Positions 1 through 8,860 of a stretch of DNA of 64,000 nt are shown piece by piece. The DNA is taken from assembly GCA_016278325.1 (NCBI GenBank), contig JADQCB010000014.1, forward strand, positions 49,744-113,743, read 5' to 3'. This stretch comes from Actibacterium sp. (GTDB lineage: Bacteria; Pseudomonadota; Alphaproteobacteria; Rhodobacterales; Rhodobacteraceae). A model generated the notes under the pieces. The model saw only the letters and a program-made list of their open reading frames with translations. It was not told the origin of the DNA and did not search any database. The position numbers and the translations under genes were made by a program. Numbering within the stretch: position 1 is the first letter of the stretch; the number at the start of each line of letters is the position of its first letter.

Positions 1-1
1 A

Positions 2-634
2 AGCGCCTATGCCATGCAATCGGGCATGGGCGCCGTGTTCGGCAGCCAGATCGCCCTGACCCCGACGCAGATCGCGCTTTTTGTCGCGATGCTTTTCGCC
101 GGCGCGCTCGTGCTGCAATACCCGATCGGCTGGTTGTCGGACCAGATCGATAGGCGCAAACTGATCTTCGGTGCCGCAACCCTCGGCGCGGCCTCGTGCG
201 CGATCGGCTGGATCGCCGGCGGCGGGCTGTGGCCCCTGATGGGGGCGGCCTTTTTCGCCGGCGGGGTGACAACCCCGCTTTATGCCCTGTTTCTGGCCTA
301 TACCAACGACTTCCTTTCGGCCGAGGACATGCCGGCCGCGTCCGGCGGCCTGGTCTTCACCTTCGGGCTGGGCGCCATCGTGGGGCCGCTGGCCACCGGC
401 TGGGCAATGGAGGGGCTTGGCCCCTTCGCCTTTTGGCTGGTGCTCGGCGCAACCTTCGGCGCCATCGCGTTTTATGCGCTCTACCGCATGACGCAGCGCG
501 ATGCGGCGCCGGTCGACGAGACCGAAAGCTATCTGGGGGTGCTGCCCACCGCCTCACCCCTGGCGGTCGAGGCCGCTGGGAGCTGGGCCGCCGAACAGGC
601 CGAAGCCGAACGCGAAGCCGACGCGCCATCGTGA
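2..634 (+). CDS. MFS transporter, C-terminal part (truncated by window edge)
   Basis: The reading frame is open from base 2 and has no start inside the window, so only about 210 C-terminal residues are present. They form several hydrophobic segments typical of the second half of a 12-helix major facilitator. The loop QYPIGWLSDQIDRR matches the cytoplasmic motif A found between helices 8 and 9 (and 2 and 3). The tail after the last helix is short, charged and rich in Ala/Glu. The substrate cannot be told from this half. It converges with the methyltransferase gene to its right, 42 bases away. Inner-membrane location is inferred from the hydrophobicity. Confidence 0.85.
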   Translation, partial: SAYAMQSGMGAVFGSQIALTPTQIALFVAMLFAGALVLQYPIGWLSDQIDRRKLIFGAATLGAASCAIGWIAGGGLWPLMGAAFFAGGVTTPLYALFLAYTNDFLSAEDMPAASGGLVFTFGLGAIVGPLATGWAMEGLGPFAFWLVLGATFGAIAFYALYRMTQRDAAPVDETESYLGVLPTASPLAVEAAGSWAAEQAEAEREADAPS

Positions 635-676
635 TCGCCGGCGCCCGGTTGTCCCGCGGCACGCCCGCGCCCGGGC

Positions 677-1231
677 TCAAACGGTGTTCAGGCGGATCAT
701 GTATTGTTGGCCCTTGCGCTCGAACTGGGCGGCATCGCCCAGCTCGGCCACCAGCGCATCAACGGCGGTCTTGACCGGCGCGCCCTCGTCCTTGTTCCAG
801 TAATAATCGTCGCCGGCGATCACCCCGCCCGCCCTGACCTTCTTCAGCGCCAGGCGCAGGTCATTGCCGATGAAGGGCTCGTTATGGTTGCCGTCGATAT
901 AGACCCAGTCGAGCGAAGCGTCGGGCATCGCGCCGAGCGCCGCGTCCGAGGTGGCCCGGTGGATGACCACGCGGGCATCGCCCTTGAACCGGTTCTGCAC
1001 CAGCTCATGCATGTCGCCCATCCGGTCGGCATTGCGCTTGCGCCCGAATCCGGTGTTGGAAAACTCGGGCATGTATTCCCAGGGGTCGATCAGGTGCAGC
1101 TCGACCGGGTCGGTCACGGCGAGGATCTCGGCGCTGAACTTGCCCTCCCAGACACCGATTTCGGCGCATTTCCCCTTTTTCGGCAATGTTTCCAGCATCT
1201 CGCGCCGGACCATGTCACGTTTGCTTGCCAT
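677..1231 (-). CDS. Class I SAM-dependent methyltransferase (Methyltransf_24-like)
   Basis: A stand-alone methyltransferase of about 184 residues. The SAM-binding motif I reads AEIGVWEGKFS and the acidic post-I region LHLIDPW follows. A later block, LDWVYIDGNHN, is typical of the Methyltransf_24 family, whose substrates vary. ATG at 1231 is preferred because AGGTGAGG lies just upstream; a GTG at 1240 overlapping the stop of the upstream gene (GTGA) is the alternative. It is the last gene of a seven-gene leftward set and is clearly paralogous to the N-terminal domain of the neighbouring fusion protein (LDWIYLDG there). The methyl acceptor is unknown; a glycan is a reasonable guess from context. 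Confidence 0.8.
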   Translation of the reverse strand: MASKRDMVRREMLETLPKKGKCAEIGVWEGKFSAEILAVTDPVELHLIDPWEYMPEFSNTGFGRKRNADRMGDMHELVQNRFKGDARVVIHRATSDAALGAMPDASLDWVYIDGNHNEPFIGNDLRLALKKVRAGGVIAGDDYYWNKDEGAPVKTAVDALVAELGDAAQFERKGQQYMIRLNTV

Positions 1232-1236
1232 ATCCC

Positions 1237-2793
1237 TCACCTCTCTTGCGGTGTTTCGCCGATCCCGGCGCGCAACCTGTCATACAGGGCGCGATAGGCC
1301 GGCCTGGTCATCAATTCTTCGAAACGGGCGTGGAACTGGGCGACGCCCTGCGCGTGCAGATCGCGGGTTTCGGCATCCGCCAGCAGCCTGTCCAGCTCGG
1401 CCCGCATCGCCGGGCGAAACGCGGCGATACTGTCATCGCGGCTGTCGTTCAGGTTCCAGCGGTCGAAATAGTCCCGGCCCAGATCCTCGTTGACGTGGTT
1501 AGCGCGGCCGCGATGCTTCTTCACGATATAGGCCTGGACCGAGCGCAACGGGTAATGGTTCATGCAGGCGCTGTCGGCGCCGCGTTTCCAGGGCAGCGTC
1601 CAGCCCGAACCGGTGTTCATCCTGTCGGAAATGTCGGTGCCATCGGGGGCGCGCCAGACCAATTCGGCCCCCTCTGCGACGCGGGGACGGTGAAGGCCGA
1701 AACGCCTGATCCTTTCGGGGGTCCGAAAGGCGGATTTCACGGCGCGCATCCGCTCTCCGCCCTGGCGCGGGGACGCCTCGCAGGCGGTGAACTGCTCGGT
1801 GATCGGCGCATCCACGAAGGCGTCTGTTCCGTCAGTGCCGAACACCTGCCAGGGGAATGGCACGGCATCGGTCTCCCCGCCCAATTGGGCAATGAAATCC
1901 GGAAAGGTCGCGGCGCCGGTCCGGATGTTCAGAAACTCGTCCACGTCGCAGATCAGCAGCCAGGCGGCCTTTGCCGTCAACACATGGTCCTGCGCGTATT
2001 TCAGCGCGCTCTTGTGCGGTCCGCGCCGCAGCACGCGGTTTTCTTCGTGGCGAACAAGTCCCCGGGCCTGCAAACGCTCAAGCAACGGCACGGTCGTGTC
2101 GTCGCAGTCATTCGTGTAGATCAGGAAATCGCTGAAGCCGAGCGCCCGGTAATGCGCGACCCATTCCAGGATGAACGGCGCCTCGTTCTTCATTGTCGAG
2201 ATGACAAGGAAGCTGTGCTTTTCCGGTCGCGGCGAAAGCTGCGCACCGGGCCCCGGGCGCAACAGGAAATGATCGCCGTCGCGGATCACCTCGTGGCCGG
2301 CGGGCAGGCGCGCGGCGATGTCGTTCAGCGCGGCGCGCACCGGATAGCCAAGCTGCGCCGCCCAGTTCAGCCCGCCCCCCAGCAGCACGCCGCCCGGGCG
2401 CAGCTTGTCCAGCGCAAGCTCCAGATCATTCATCAATTCGGGATAGTATTTGCAGCCATCCAGATAGATCCAGTCGAGGCTGTGATCCGCCAGCCCGGGC
2501 AGAACCGTTTCGGACCGGCCCTGGAAAAACGACACCCCGGCCTTCCCCGCCAATTCGGATTGCAGGCTCGCGCGCGCGGCGGCAAGATCCGCGTCCGTGC
2601 TCTTGCAGGCGAAGGGGCGGCTGGCATAGCGCGGATCATTGACCCACGGGTCGATCAGGGCCAGCGACGCCGGTCGAAGGACATCGCGCAGAATGCCGGT
2701 CGCATCGCCCTTGTGCACGCCGATTTCGGCGCCGTCCCCGCCGGCGGGAACAGAGGCAAGGATGTTGCGAAGACTGTCGTTCCCCCGCTTCAT
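1237..2793 (-). CDS. Fusion protein: N-terminal SAM methyltransferase + C-terminal family-2-like glycosyltransferase
   Basis: A 518-residue two-domain protein. Residues 1-190 carry a Methyltransf_24-type fold (AEIGVHKGDAT, then LDWIYLDG). From about residue 205 a PF13704-type glycosyltransferase begins with STMKNEAPFILEWVAHY, then LIYTNDCDD, and the acidic nucleotide-sugar/metal motif CDVDEFLNI. ATG at 2793 overlaps the stop of the upstream GSCFA gene (ATGA), which implies translational coupling. Having both activities in one chain suggests that a sugar is added and methylated, or that a glycan end is capped. Both roles are inferred; the donor and acceptor are unknown. Confidence 0.8.
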   Translation of the reverse strand: MKRGNDSLRNILASVPAGGDGAEIGVHKGDATGILRDVLRPASLALIDPWVNDPRYASRPFACKSTDADLAAARASLQSELAGKAGVSFFQGRSETVLPGLADHSLDWIYLDGCKYYPELMNDLELALDKLRPGGVLLGGGLNWAAQLGYPVRAALNDIAARLPAGHEVIRDGDHFLLRPGPGAQLSPRPEKHSFLVISTMKNEAPFILEWVAHYRALGFSDFLIYTNDCDDTTVPLLERLQARGLVRHEENRVLRRGPHKSALKYAQDHVLTAKAAWLLICDVDEFLNIRTGAATFPDFIAQLGGETDAVPFPWQVFGTDGTDAFVDAPITEQFTACEASPRQGGERMRAVKSAFRTPERIRRFGLHRPRVAEGAELVWRAPDGTDISDRMNTGSGWTLPWKRGADSACMNHYPLRSVQAYIVKKHRGRANHVNEDLGRDYFDRWNLNDSRDDSIAAFRPAMRAELDRLLADAETRDLHAQGVAQFHARFEELMTRPAYRALYDRLRAGIGETPQER

Positions 2794-3932
2794 TCCGCGC
2801 CGCCCTGCCAGCCCGCGCGCACGCGGGCGAGCATGTCGCGCGTGGCTTGCTCGGTTTCGGGATAGCGGCTGAGCGTCCGCTTGCCCAGGATCCGCTCGAT
2901 CGCGGCGCCATTGCGATCGCGCACCGCCTTTTGCACGCGGTCGGAAATCAGGTTCGCGGCGGAAAGGGCGATCAGCCAATGTTCCAGCAATTCCTGCGCG
3001 TTCGGCTTGTTTTCGCACCAGACATGCTCGAACAGCATCATGATATAGTCCAGCACCCCGCGCGGAAGGTGGCGCCGGTCGGCCTTGAACGGCGACCGGA
3101 ACACGTCGGTCACGATCTCATAGGACGGCCAGTAATGCAGGACGCCCTCGTCGCCGACCTCGCGTATGGCCTCGTCGATCGCCACCCGCAGCACGGATTT
3201 CGAAACCGAGTTGGCCGAAATGCACGATACCGGCCGGAATGTGGCGATCAGCGGAACCGGAGAAAGCGTGGCGATCACCCGCGCATCGGGCCGATGCTTG
3301 CGGATCAGCCGATAGATTTCAAGGATGTTGGCCTTGTTCTCTTCGACCGTCGAGACGCGGAACTTGTGGCGCGCGGGATCATACTTGTCCATCGGGATGG
3401 AGCGCCAGAAAACCCCGCCGGTCTTTTCGTCATACCAGACCTCGGACAGCCCGAAGGTCAGGATGAAAACGTCGGTGTCGGAAAAGATGTCGAGCGTCTG
3501 GCGGCGCACCTCTTCGTCATAGCCGAATTCCTCGGCCTGGTAGCCGTGCCAGAGCGATTCCTCGAATTTCCGGCCTTCGAAGGCCCATTCGAATTGCTGG
3601 CGGATGACGAAGGAATTGACCATCCCCTCGCCGCAGGTGACGACATAGGCCCTGGAGCTTTCGTCACGGGTCAGGATGTTGTAGTTGCGCGCCGCCAGCC
3701 AGTTGCTGATATTCTCGGCAAAGCAGCTTCCGAAAGCGGTGATGCGTGTCTGCGGCGTGATCGGCGCGCCTTCGGGTTCCCAGCCATGCACCACATGTTC
3801 GGCCGGGGCCGTTTCCGATGCCATCCCGGCCATGTCAGGGTTGAAATTTGTATTGTCGCCGCGAAACCAGGTTCGAAACGACCCGTCGCGCCCGGTATGC
3901 TGGAAGTTGAAGTTTTCCGCCTTCTTCGCCAT
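2790..3932 (-). CDS. GSCFA domain-containing protein
   Basis: A 380-residue protein with the family-defining motif GSCFAENIS near residue 68, in a SGNH-hydrolase-like setting: FILTFGLSEVW, then ATLSPVPLIATFR, and a late His in SPFKADRRHLP. GSCFA proteins are found with glycosyltransferases and are thought to be lipase/esterase-like enzymes acting on glycans, but no reaction is established for this one. It sits between FkbM-type methyltransferases and the methyltransferase-glycosyltransferase fusion and overlaps the latter by four bases. No signal peptide is visible, so it probably works in the cytoplasm. Confidence 0.85.
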   Translation of the reverse strand: MAKKAENFNFQHTGRDGSFRTWFRGDNTNFNPDMAGMASETAPAEHVVHGWEPEGAPITPQTRITAFGSCFAENISNWLAARNYNILTRDESSRAYVVTCGEGMVNSFVIRQQFEWAFEGRKFEESLWHGYQAEEFGYDEEVRRQTLDIFSDTDVFILTFGLSEVWYDEKTGGVFWRSIPMDKYDPARHKFRVSTVEENKANILEIYRLIRKHRPDARVIATLSPVPLIATFRPVSCISANSVSKSVLRVAIDEAIREVGDEGVLHYWPSYEIVTDVFRSPFKADRRHLPRGVLDYIMMLFEHVWCENKPNAQELLEHWLIALSAANLISDRVQKAVRDRNGAAIERILGKRTLSRYPETEQATRDMLARVRAGWQGGAE

Positions 3933-3974
3933 GTCCTGTCCCCGCGTCAGATTGAAACCCGCGCCGCGCCGCTG

Positions 3975-4643
3975 TCAGATCCAGTCGAGATTGAGTTGAA
4001 GCGGCGAATGACGATTCGACATCAGCCGACGCAACTTTATGAAATCCTTTCGCTTTTCCGGGAACTTGCGCTGATGCGTCTCGACCACGGTGTAGCCGAT
4101 CTCATCGAGCAGCCCGGCCGCGCTGAGCGCCGGCAGAAGGTCGAGCTCGCCGCCCTCTATATCCATCTTCACAAAGGCAATGCGGCCATGTTGCGCGATC
4201 AGCCCCCTGAGGAAGGCGATCAGGTCCACCTGCCGGACCTCGAGATCATTGGCACCGGCCGCATCCCGGTCGCGCTTGCCCGGCATGATCGTCGAAGACA
4301 CGGTCGCGGCCACCGGGTCGTCGTCGAATTTCACGCTTCGCAGAAGGGTGACCTGCCCCTCGCTCAGGCCCACGGCCGCGTTGATCGCCTGCACATTCGT
4401 CCGGCCGGAAACGCGCCGCGCAAGCGCCGCGAAGGCGACCGGATCGGGTTCGAACGCGAAGACGGTGGCGCCGCTGCGGGCCAGCGTTTCGGTGACGGTG
4501 CCGACATTCGCGCCAAGGTCGACGGCAATGTCGCCCGCCCCGAGCATCGCGGCCACCCCGGCCAGCACACCTTCGGCATGCAGCTTCCTGTCGCGGAAGC
4601 TGCGCCGCGGCGCGGGGGGGGGATCCTGCGGTGTCTCGCTCAT
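3975..4643 (-). CDS. FkbM family methyltransferase
   Basis: A 222-residue SAM-dependent methyltransferase. Motif I is VDLGANVGTVTETLA (residues 41-55), followed by FAFEPDPVAFAAL and the FkbM hallmark VKMDIEGGE. The start at 4643 overlaps the stop of the next upstream gene (ATGA). FkbM enzymes O-methylate sugars or polyketides; the glycan setting favours sugars. Codons 8-10 are CCC CCC CCC, part of a C9 run on the coding strand (bases 4614-4622). Slippage there would frameshift the protein almost at its start. Confidence 0.85.
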   Translation of the reverse strand: MSETPQDPPPAPRRSFRDRKLHAEGVLAGVAAMLGAGDIAVDLGANVGTVTETLARSGATVFAFEPDPVAFAALARRVSGRTNVQAINAAVGLSEGQVTLLRSVKFDDDPVAATVSSTIMPGKRDRDAAGANDLEVRQVDLIAFLRGLIAQHGRIAFVKMDIEGGELDLLPALSAAGLLDEIGYTVVETHQRKFPEKRKDFIKLRRLMSNRHSPLQLNLDWI

Positions 4644-5296
4644 CGGCTCTTTCCCATCTCGAATCTCGGACTGTCCCATTTGACGAACAACACATCCGAC
4701 ATGCGCGGGCTGCGGGTGAACCCGCTGAGGAAAGAATGCACCTCGAACCCTTCGCCTGCCATGAAGCCGATCACCTCGCTGAACCGATAGCCATTCTCGA
4801 AGCGCCGTTTGATCGAGACCTCGGCAATCACGAATTCGCACTCACGCAGCAGGTTGCGCGCGCCGCGCAGCACCGAAAGCTCATGGCCCTCGGTATCGAT
4901 CTTGAGCCCGAAAGGCCCGTGGTAGCCCGCGCAGATGTCATCGAGCGGCCGCGTGACGATCTCGCGCTCGCTGACATCTGCGGTCAGCCTGGCGCGCCTT
5001 GCAGTGCTTGCCTTGGCCAGGCCGCCGCGCGGCACGCGCAGGGTGAAGGCGCCGGGCCGCTCGCTCGCGCCGCAAAGATGAAAATCGAAATTCAACCTTG
5101 CGCCATAGGCCGCCTCGACCGCCTGGCGCGACTCTTCCAGAGGGTCGACCAGCACGAATTTCGCATCGGGAAAACAATCGTAAAGAAAAGGCGTGCCATT
5201 CAGCACACCCACGTCGACGACCGTCCGGGGCGCGAAACCGTAACCGCCCAGGTAGTCAGCATTCAGCTTGTCCTTCATCGAGGCCATGCCTGTCAC
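4640..5296 (-). CDS. FkbM family methyltransferase (second copy)
   Basis: A 218-residue paralogue of the next gene. The SAM motif is VVDVGVLNGTPFLYD, followed by VLVDPLEESRQ and the FkbM block LKIDTEGHELSVLRGA. The first codon could be GTG at 5296 or in-frame ATGs at 5287 and 5278; no strong Shine-Dalgarno decides between them. It overlaps the downstream FkbM gene by four bases. Two FkbM enzymes side by side suggest methylation of two different hydroxyls on one glycan. That is inference. Confidence 0.82.
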   Translation of the reverse strand: MTGMASMKDKLNADYLGGYGFAPRTVVDVGVLNGTPFLYDCFPDAKFVLVDPLEESRQAVEAAYGARLNFDFHLCGASERPGAFTLRVPRGGLAKASTARRARLTADVSEREIVTRPLDDICAGYHGPFGLKIDTEGHELSVLRGARNLLRECEFVIAEVSIKRRFENGYRFSEVIGFMAGEGFEVHSFLSGFTRSPRMSDVLFVKWDSPRFEMGKSR

Positions 5297-5347
5297 TGCC
5301 CGCGGAACCGTTTCGATCCGGTTTTCTTGCCGCTCCTCGCGGCCAGC

Positions 5348-7612
5348 CTAATGCGAAGTCTCCCTTCGATCCACTGAAAAAAAGAACGTCTCATCGGGGT
5401 CGCGCGCGGCGATTTCATCGGGAATCACGTCTGGGCCAGCCAAAAAGACATTGGCCCCGAAATGCGCGTGCAGCCGCGAAAGCCGCTCCATCCGGGGGCT
5501 GGTCAGGTCGGCATAGAAACGCGCATGGCTGTCGGTCGCGCGCAGTTCGGCGATCTTGGCACGGTGCCGCGCCACGGCATGGGCATGGGCGGCGGCGATC
5601 TCGGGGTCGGCCATCAGGCGGTCCAGCTCGGCCTGCATGGCCGGCAGCATCCGGCCGATCGAGCGATCTTCCTGGGCGTTGTTGTTCATCCGGAACCAGT
5701 AGGCCAGCCCCTGGTCACGATCGACATGGTTCACGCGGCCCCGGTCGCGCTTGACCAGGAAGCTTTCGGCCGAGCGGACGGCATAGTGGTTCAGCGTGAC
5801 CAGGTCGTAGCCATAGGTCTCGGTCGTCGACCGCCAGGCATTGCGATACATCTGTCGCGGCAGCGGCTGGCCCGAGCCGTTGACCCAGGCGATCCGGTCC
5901 CAAAGCTGCGGCCTGAGCCCCTTGGGCCGATGCACGCCCAGCTTCTTGAAGATCCCGAGCTGGCGGAACAGCGTCTTGAACCCCCAGGCCTGGTGCGGTT
6001 TGCGGGCGAATTGCGGCGCGCAGCGCGTGAACTGCGCGATGACCGGACGATCCCGGTATTCATGGATGTCGGAATTGCCGAACAGCCGCCATGTAAGGGC
6101 GATCATGTTGGCCCCGCCCACCGCGCGATAGAGATCGGCCAGCCGCCCCTCGCCCGCATGGATGTTGATGTATTCGTCCACGTCCATGCAGATCACCCAA
6201 TCGGCATGGCGCACCAGCGGCTCGGCTTCGGCGGCCTGAAGCGCGGCATGTTGCGGGCGCAGACCCATCTGCCGGAACGGGTTGTCGCGATGCTGGATAA
6301 GCCCCTTGTCCTGCAACAGTTGCAGCATGGTATCGGTGCCGTCGGTGCAGTCATTGGTATAGATCAGGAAATCCGCGACCCCGATGGCACGGTGATAGGC
6401 GATCCATTCGAGGATGAAGGGCCCCTCGTTCTTCATCGTCGTGACGATGGCCGTCCGGTCGGTGCCGCGCCCGGCGGCGGCCAGTTTCCGCTTGGGCATT
6501 CGCACCGGCCTGTGCCTGAACACCTGCTGCGCGAGGTCCACAAGCGCGGCATCTTCCACCAGGCTGGTCTTGGGCACGATGGTCGAAACGGCCTGCCCCG
6601 GATGGCGCAGCGCCATGCAGCGATAGGCGCGCGCCGCATCGGCCGTGCCCGGATCGGCACCGACGATCCGGGCGATGCGCCAGATCACGTCCTCGCCCGC
6701 CCGGGCCGGCGCCACGCACCAGCGCCGCCTGGCGCGGGTCGTGTCGAATTGCACGCATATGTGGTCACCGAAATGCAACGAGGTCTGCTTGCGGACCCGC
6801 CAGGGATAGGTCCGGCGCAGCGCGATCGTGATGCAGCCCGCCGCCGAGGCGACGGCCCGGTCGAACACGCTGCCCGCGGGGTCCGGCGCCAGCAGGTCGG
6901 ACAGGTCGATATTCACCACCGCGCGCGCCGCGGACAGGAACCGGGTCCGCGCGATTTCATAGATCAGCATCTCGCCCAGCGGCGCGGTCCAGGGATCGGG
7001 CGGCGGCGGCGTCATCCGGTCCTTGCCCGGCGCATCGGGCGCACAAATCGGATGCGCCTCGGGCGGTGCGTCGCGCAGGCCCAGCGGTGTTGCCGCGTTC
7101 AGCAGCACGACGCGGTGCACCCCTTCGATGGCCGGAAGCCCGGCGCAAAGCGCCGCGGCAAAGCTGTCATCGCCGCCCGGCGCGGCGCGGTCGAGGATCA
7201 GCGCGGCCTGCATCCCGTGATGCGCCGCGTGATAGGAAAGCCAGTCCAGAACGATCGCGGCGCTTTCGCTGTTGCGCTGCGCGAACGCGACGTTCAGCCC
7301 CGCGAACAGATCGGTCTCGGGCAAGGTCGGCGTGACGACCCCCCCCCCGCCACCTTTCAGCGGCACCGGCAGCGGGCCCTGCGCGGTGTCCGCACGCGCA
7401 TGGACCATCGGGCCCTTGCCGATGCTGCGCATATCCTCGATCGCCAGGCCCGGGGCCGGCCCCAGCGCCGCCATCGGCGTGTCGGAGCGGAAGAAGAAGC
7501 GCACGCTCCGCCCCGCGCCCGCGGGCAGGGCGACCGCCTCCAGCAGGACATGGCCGCCGATCTCGGCCACGTTCAGGCTGCGGCGCAGGAACGGCGGCTC
7601 AGCCATGCGCAT
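5348..7612 (-). CDS. Large glycosyltransferase (PF13704-type) with degenerate N-terminal glycosyltransferase-like half
   Basis: A 754-residue protein. The C-terminal half starts at about residue 388 with TTMKNEGPFILEWIAYHRA, then LIYTNDCTDGTD and CMDVDEYINI, an intact catalytic core like its cluster mates. The N-terminal half contains RNSESAAIVLDWLSYHAAHH followed by ALILDRA, which echoes the same pattern without a convincing acidic motif. It looks like an internal duplication that lost catalysis. Residues 87-91 are five glycines encoded across a G10 run (bases 7339-7348). The start may be 7612 or the ATG at 7606; GCGAGG precedes both. The gene overlaps its upstream neighbour by 14 bases. Confidence 0.8.
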   Translation of the reverse strand: MRMAEPPFLRRSLNVAEIGGHVLLEAVALPAGAGRSVRFFFRSDTPMAALGPAPGLAIEDMRSIGKGPMVHARADTAQGPLPVPLKGGGGGVVTPTLPETDLFAGLNVAFAQRNSESAAIVLDWLSYHAAHHGMQAALILDRAAPGGDDSFAAALCAGLPAIEGVHRVVLLNAATPLGLRDAPPEAHPICAPDAPGKDRMTPPPPDPWTAPLGEMLIYEIARTRFLSAARAVVNIDLSDLLAPDPAGSVFDRAVASAAGCITIALRRTYPWRVRKQTSLHFGDHICVQFDTTRARRRWCVAPARAGEDVIWRIARIVGADPGTADAARAYRCMALRHPGQAVSTIVPKTSLVEDAALVDLAQQVFRHRPVRMPKRKLAAAGRGTDRTAIVTTMKNEGPFILEWIAYHRAIGVADFLIYTNDCTDGTDTMLQLLQDKGLIQHRDNPFRQMGLRPQHAALQAAEAEPLVRHADWVICMDVDEYINIHAGEGRLADLYRAVGGANMIALTWRLFGNSDIHEYRDRPVIAQFTRCAPQFARKPHQAWGFKTLFRQLGIFKKLGVHRPKGLRPQLWDRIAWVNGSGQPLPRQMYRNAWRSTTETYGYDLVTLNHYAVRSAESFLVKRDRGRVNHVDRDQGLAYWFRMNNNAQEDRSIGRMLPAMQAELDRLMADPEIAAAHAHAVARHRAKIAELRATDSHARFYADLTSPRMERLSRLHAHFGANVFLAGPDVIPDEIAARDPDETFFFSVDRRETSH

Positions 7613-8639
7613 GCCTCGCCCCTGAAAGGCGGCGCAGATGGGCCCGGGTTTCCGCCGGCACGGGCGGCGTGCTGTCCCCGGCCAGCACCAACTGCCAGAA
7701 CAGCTTCACCTCTGCCGGATCGTGCATGACGCGCGCCAGGTGGTCGCGATGCCATGCGCACGCCGCGGCCTCCAGCCGCGCCAGATCCCCGATCCGGCGC
7801 AGATCCGCCAGCGCGGCGCGGGTGGCCGGCAACATCCGGGCGATCCGCGGGGCGAGTTCCGCGTTGAAATTCCGCTCGACCCAATAGCCCAGCCCGACCG
7901 CGCGGTCGGTATGGTTTGGCAGGCCCCGTGCACGCTTGGACATGAATTCCTCGACCGAGCGCAATGAATAATGGTTGAGCTCGACCAGGCCCCGGGCGGT
8001 GGTCAGGCCGAACAGGTTGATCCGCGCCTCGGCGGCACCGAACGCGGGCGGCAGAAGCCGGCCGTCGGCATCGGCCCAGAGCGGCGGCTTGCCTCCGCCA
8101 GCGGGTTTCGGACGATGCACGCCGAAAGCCCCGAACGCGCCGCGACGAAACAGAGTCTTGAAGAAATGCGCCGAGGGCAGCGCGATGTCGGCCGGCGCGG
8201 CGCGGGTAAAGCGCTCCAGCGTCAGACCCGGCTCCGCCGCGACATGCCCGTCATTGCCGAACAGCCGCCAGGGCAGGGTCACGGCATCCGCGCCTTCGGG
8301 CAGGGCGGCAATCAGATCGGACAGCGTGCCCAGCGGTTCGGCAAGGCTGACAAACTCGTCGCTGTCGATGCAGATGATCCAGTCGGCCGCGCCCGCCAGT
8401 GGATGCGCCCCGGCCGCGCGCAATGCCTGCCACTGGATCGGTCGCGCCGCGCCCGGCGTCAACGGCAGATGGACGACGATCCCGGCGGCCTGCAACACAT
8501 CGAGCATCGCATCCGTGCCATCGGCACAATCGTTCGACGTGATCACGAAATCCGTGACGCCAGCGGCCTGGTGATGCGCCAGCCATTCCAGCAGATGCGG
8601 CCCCTCATTGCGCATTGCGCTGACCAGAAGGATCCTCAC
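7599..8639 (-). CDS. Glycosyltransferase family 2-like protein (PF13704-type)
   Basis: A single-domain, 346-residue glycosyltransferase with VSAMRNEGPHLLEWLAHHQA at the N-terminus, then ITSNDCADGTDAML and the acidic motif CIDSDEFVSL. The conserved LNHYSLRSVEEF block near residue 220 is shared with the other two glycosyltransferases of the cluster. The start is GTG at 8639. It is the first gene of the leftward set, so the operon promoter should lie in 8640-8860. No membrane segment is seen. The sugar donor is unknown. Confidence 0.82.
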   Translation of the reverse strand: MRILLVSAMRNEGPHLLEWLAHHQAAGVTDFVITSNDCADGTDAMLDVLQAAGIVVHLPLTPGAARPIQWQALRAAGAHPLAGAADWIICIDSDEFVSLAEPLGTLSDLIAALPEGADAVTLPWRLFGNDGHVAAEPGLTLERFTRAAPADIALPSAHFFKTLFRRGAFGAFGVHRPKPAGGGKPPLWADADGRLLPPAFGAAEARINLFGLTTARGLVELNHYSLRSVEEFMSKRARGLPNHTDRAVGLGYWVERNFNAELAPRIARMLPATRAALADLRRIGDLARLEAAACAWHRDHLARVMHDPAEVKLFWQLVLAGDSTPPVPAETRAHLRRLSGARHAHG

Positions 8640-8860
8640 ACCCTGTATCCCGGCCCGAGCAATCGGCGGGACGCGAGCGAACTTTTTACTCCAAAGACGC
8701 GACTTAACATACGGTTCCGCCCGATGGATTGGTTGGCGAAACTATAGGGGCAAGCCGCCGGCCGGGCAAGCATACCGCCCGGCCCCGACCTGTCGCGAAA
8801 ACGTGCCGAGACCATGATGCCAAAAGGCATCGCATCGCGGCCGGGGACCGCGCAACATTG
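8640..8860 (-). promoter_or_regulatory. Leader region of the glycan-modification gene set
   Basis: This is the gap between the first gene of the leftward glycan cluster and the groEL terminator. A relatively AT-rich patch around 8675-8745 would place a promoter 40-100 bases upstream of the GTG at 8639. No consensus -35/-10 pair stands out clearly, so the call rests on position and base composition only. Confidence 0.35.

Noticed and set aside
643..676. Possible GCCCGG / CCGGGC hairpin between the MFS gene and the methyltransferase gene
   Set aside because: Only six base pairs with a 22-base loop and no T-run in such GC-rich DNA; expected by chance.
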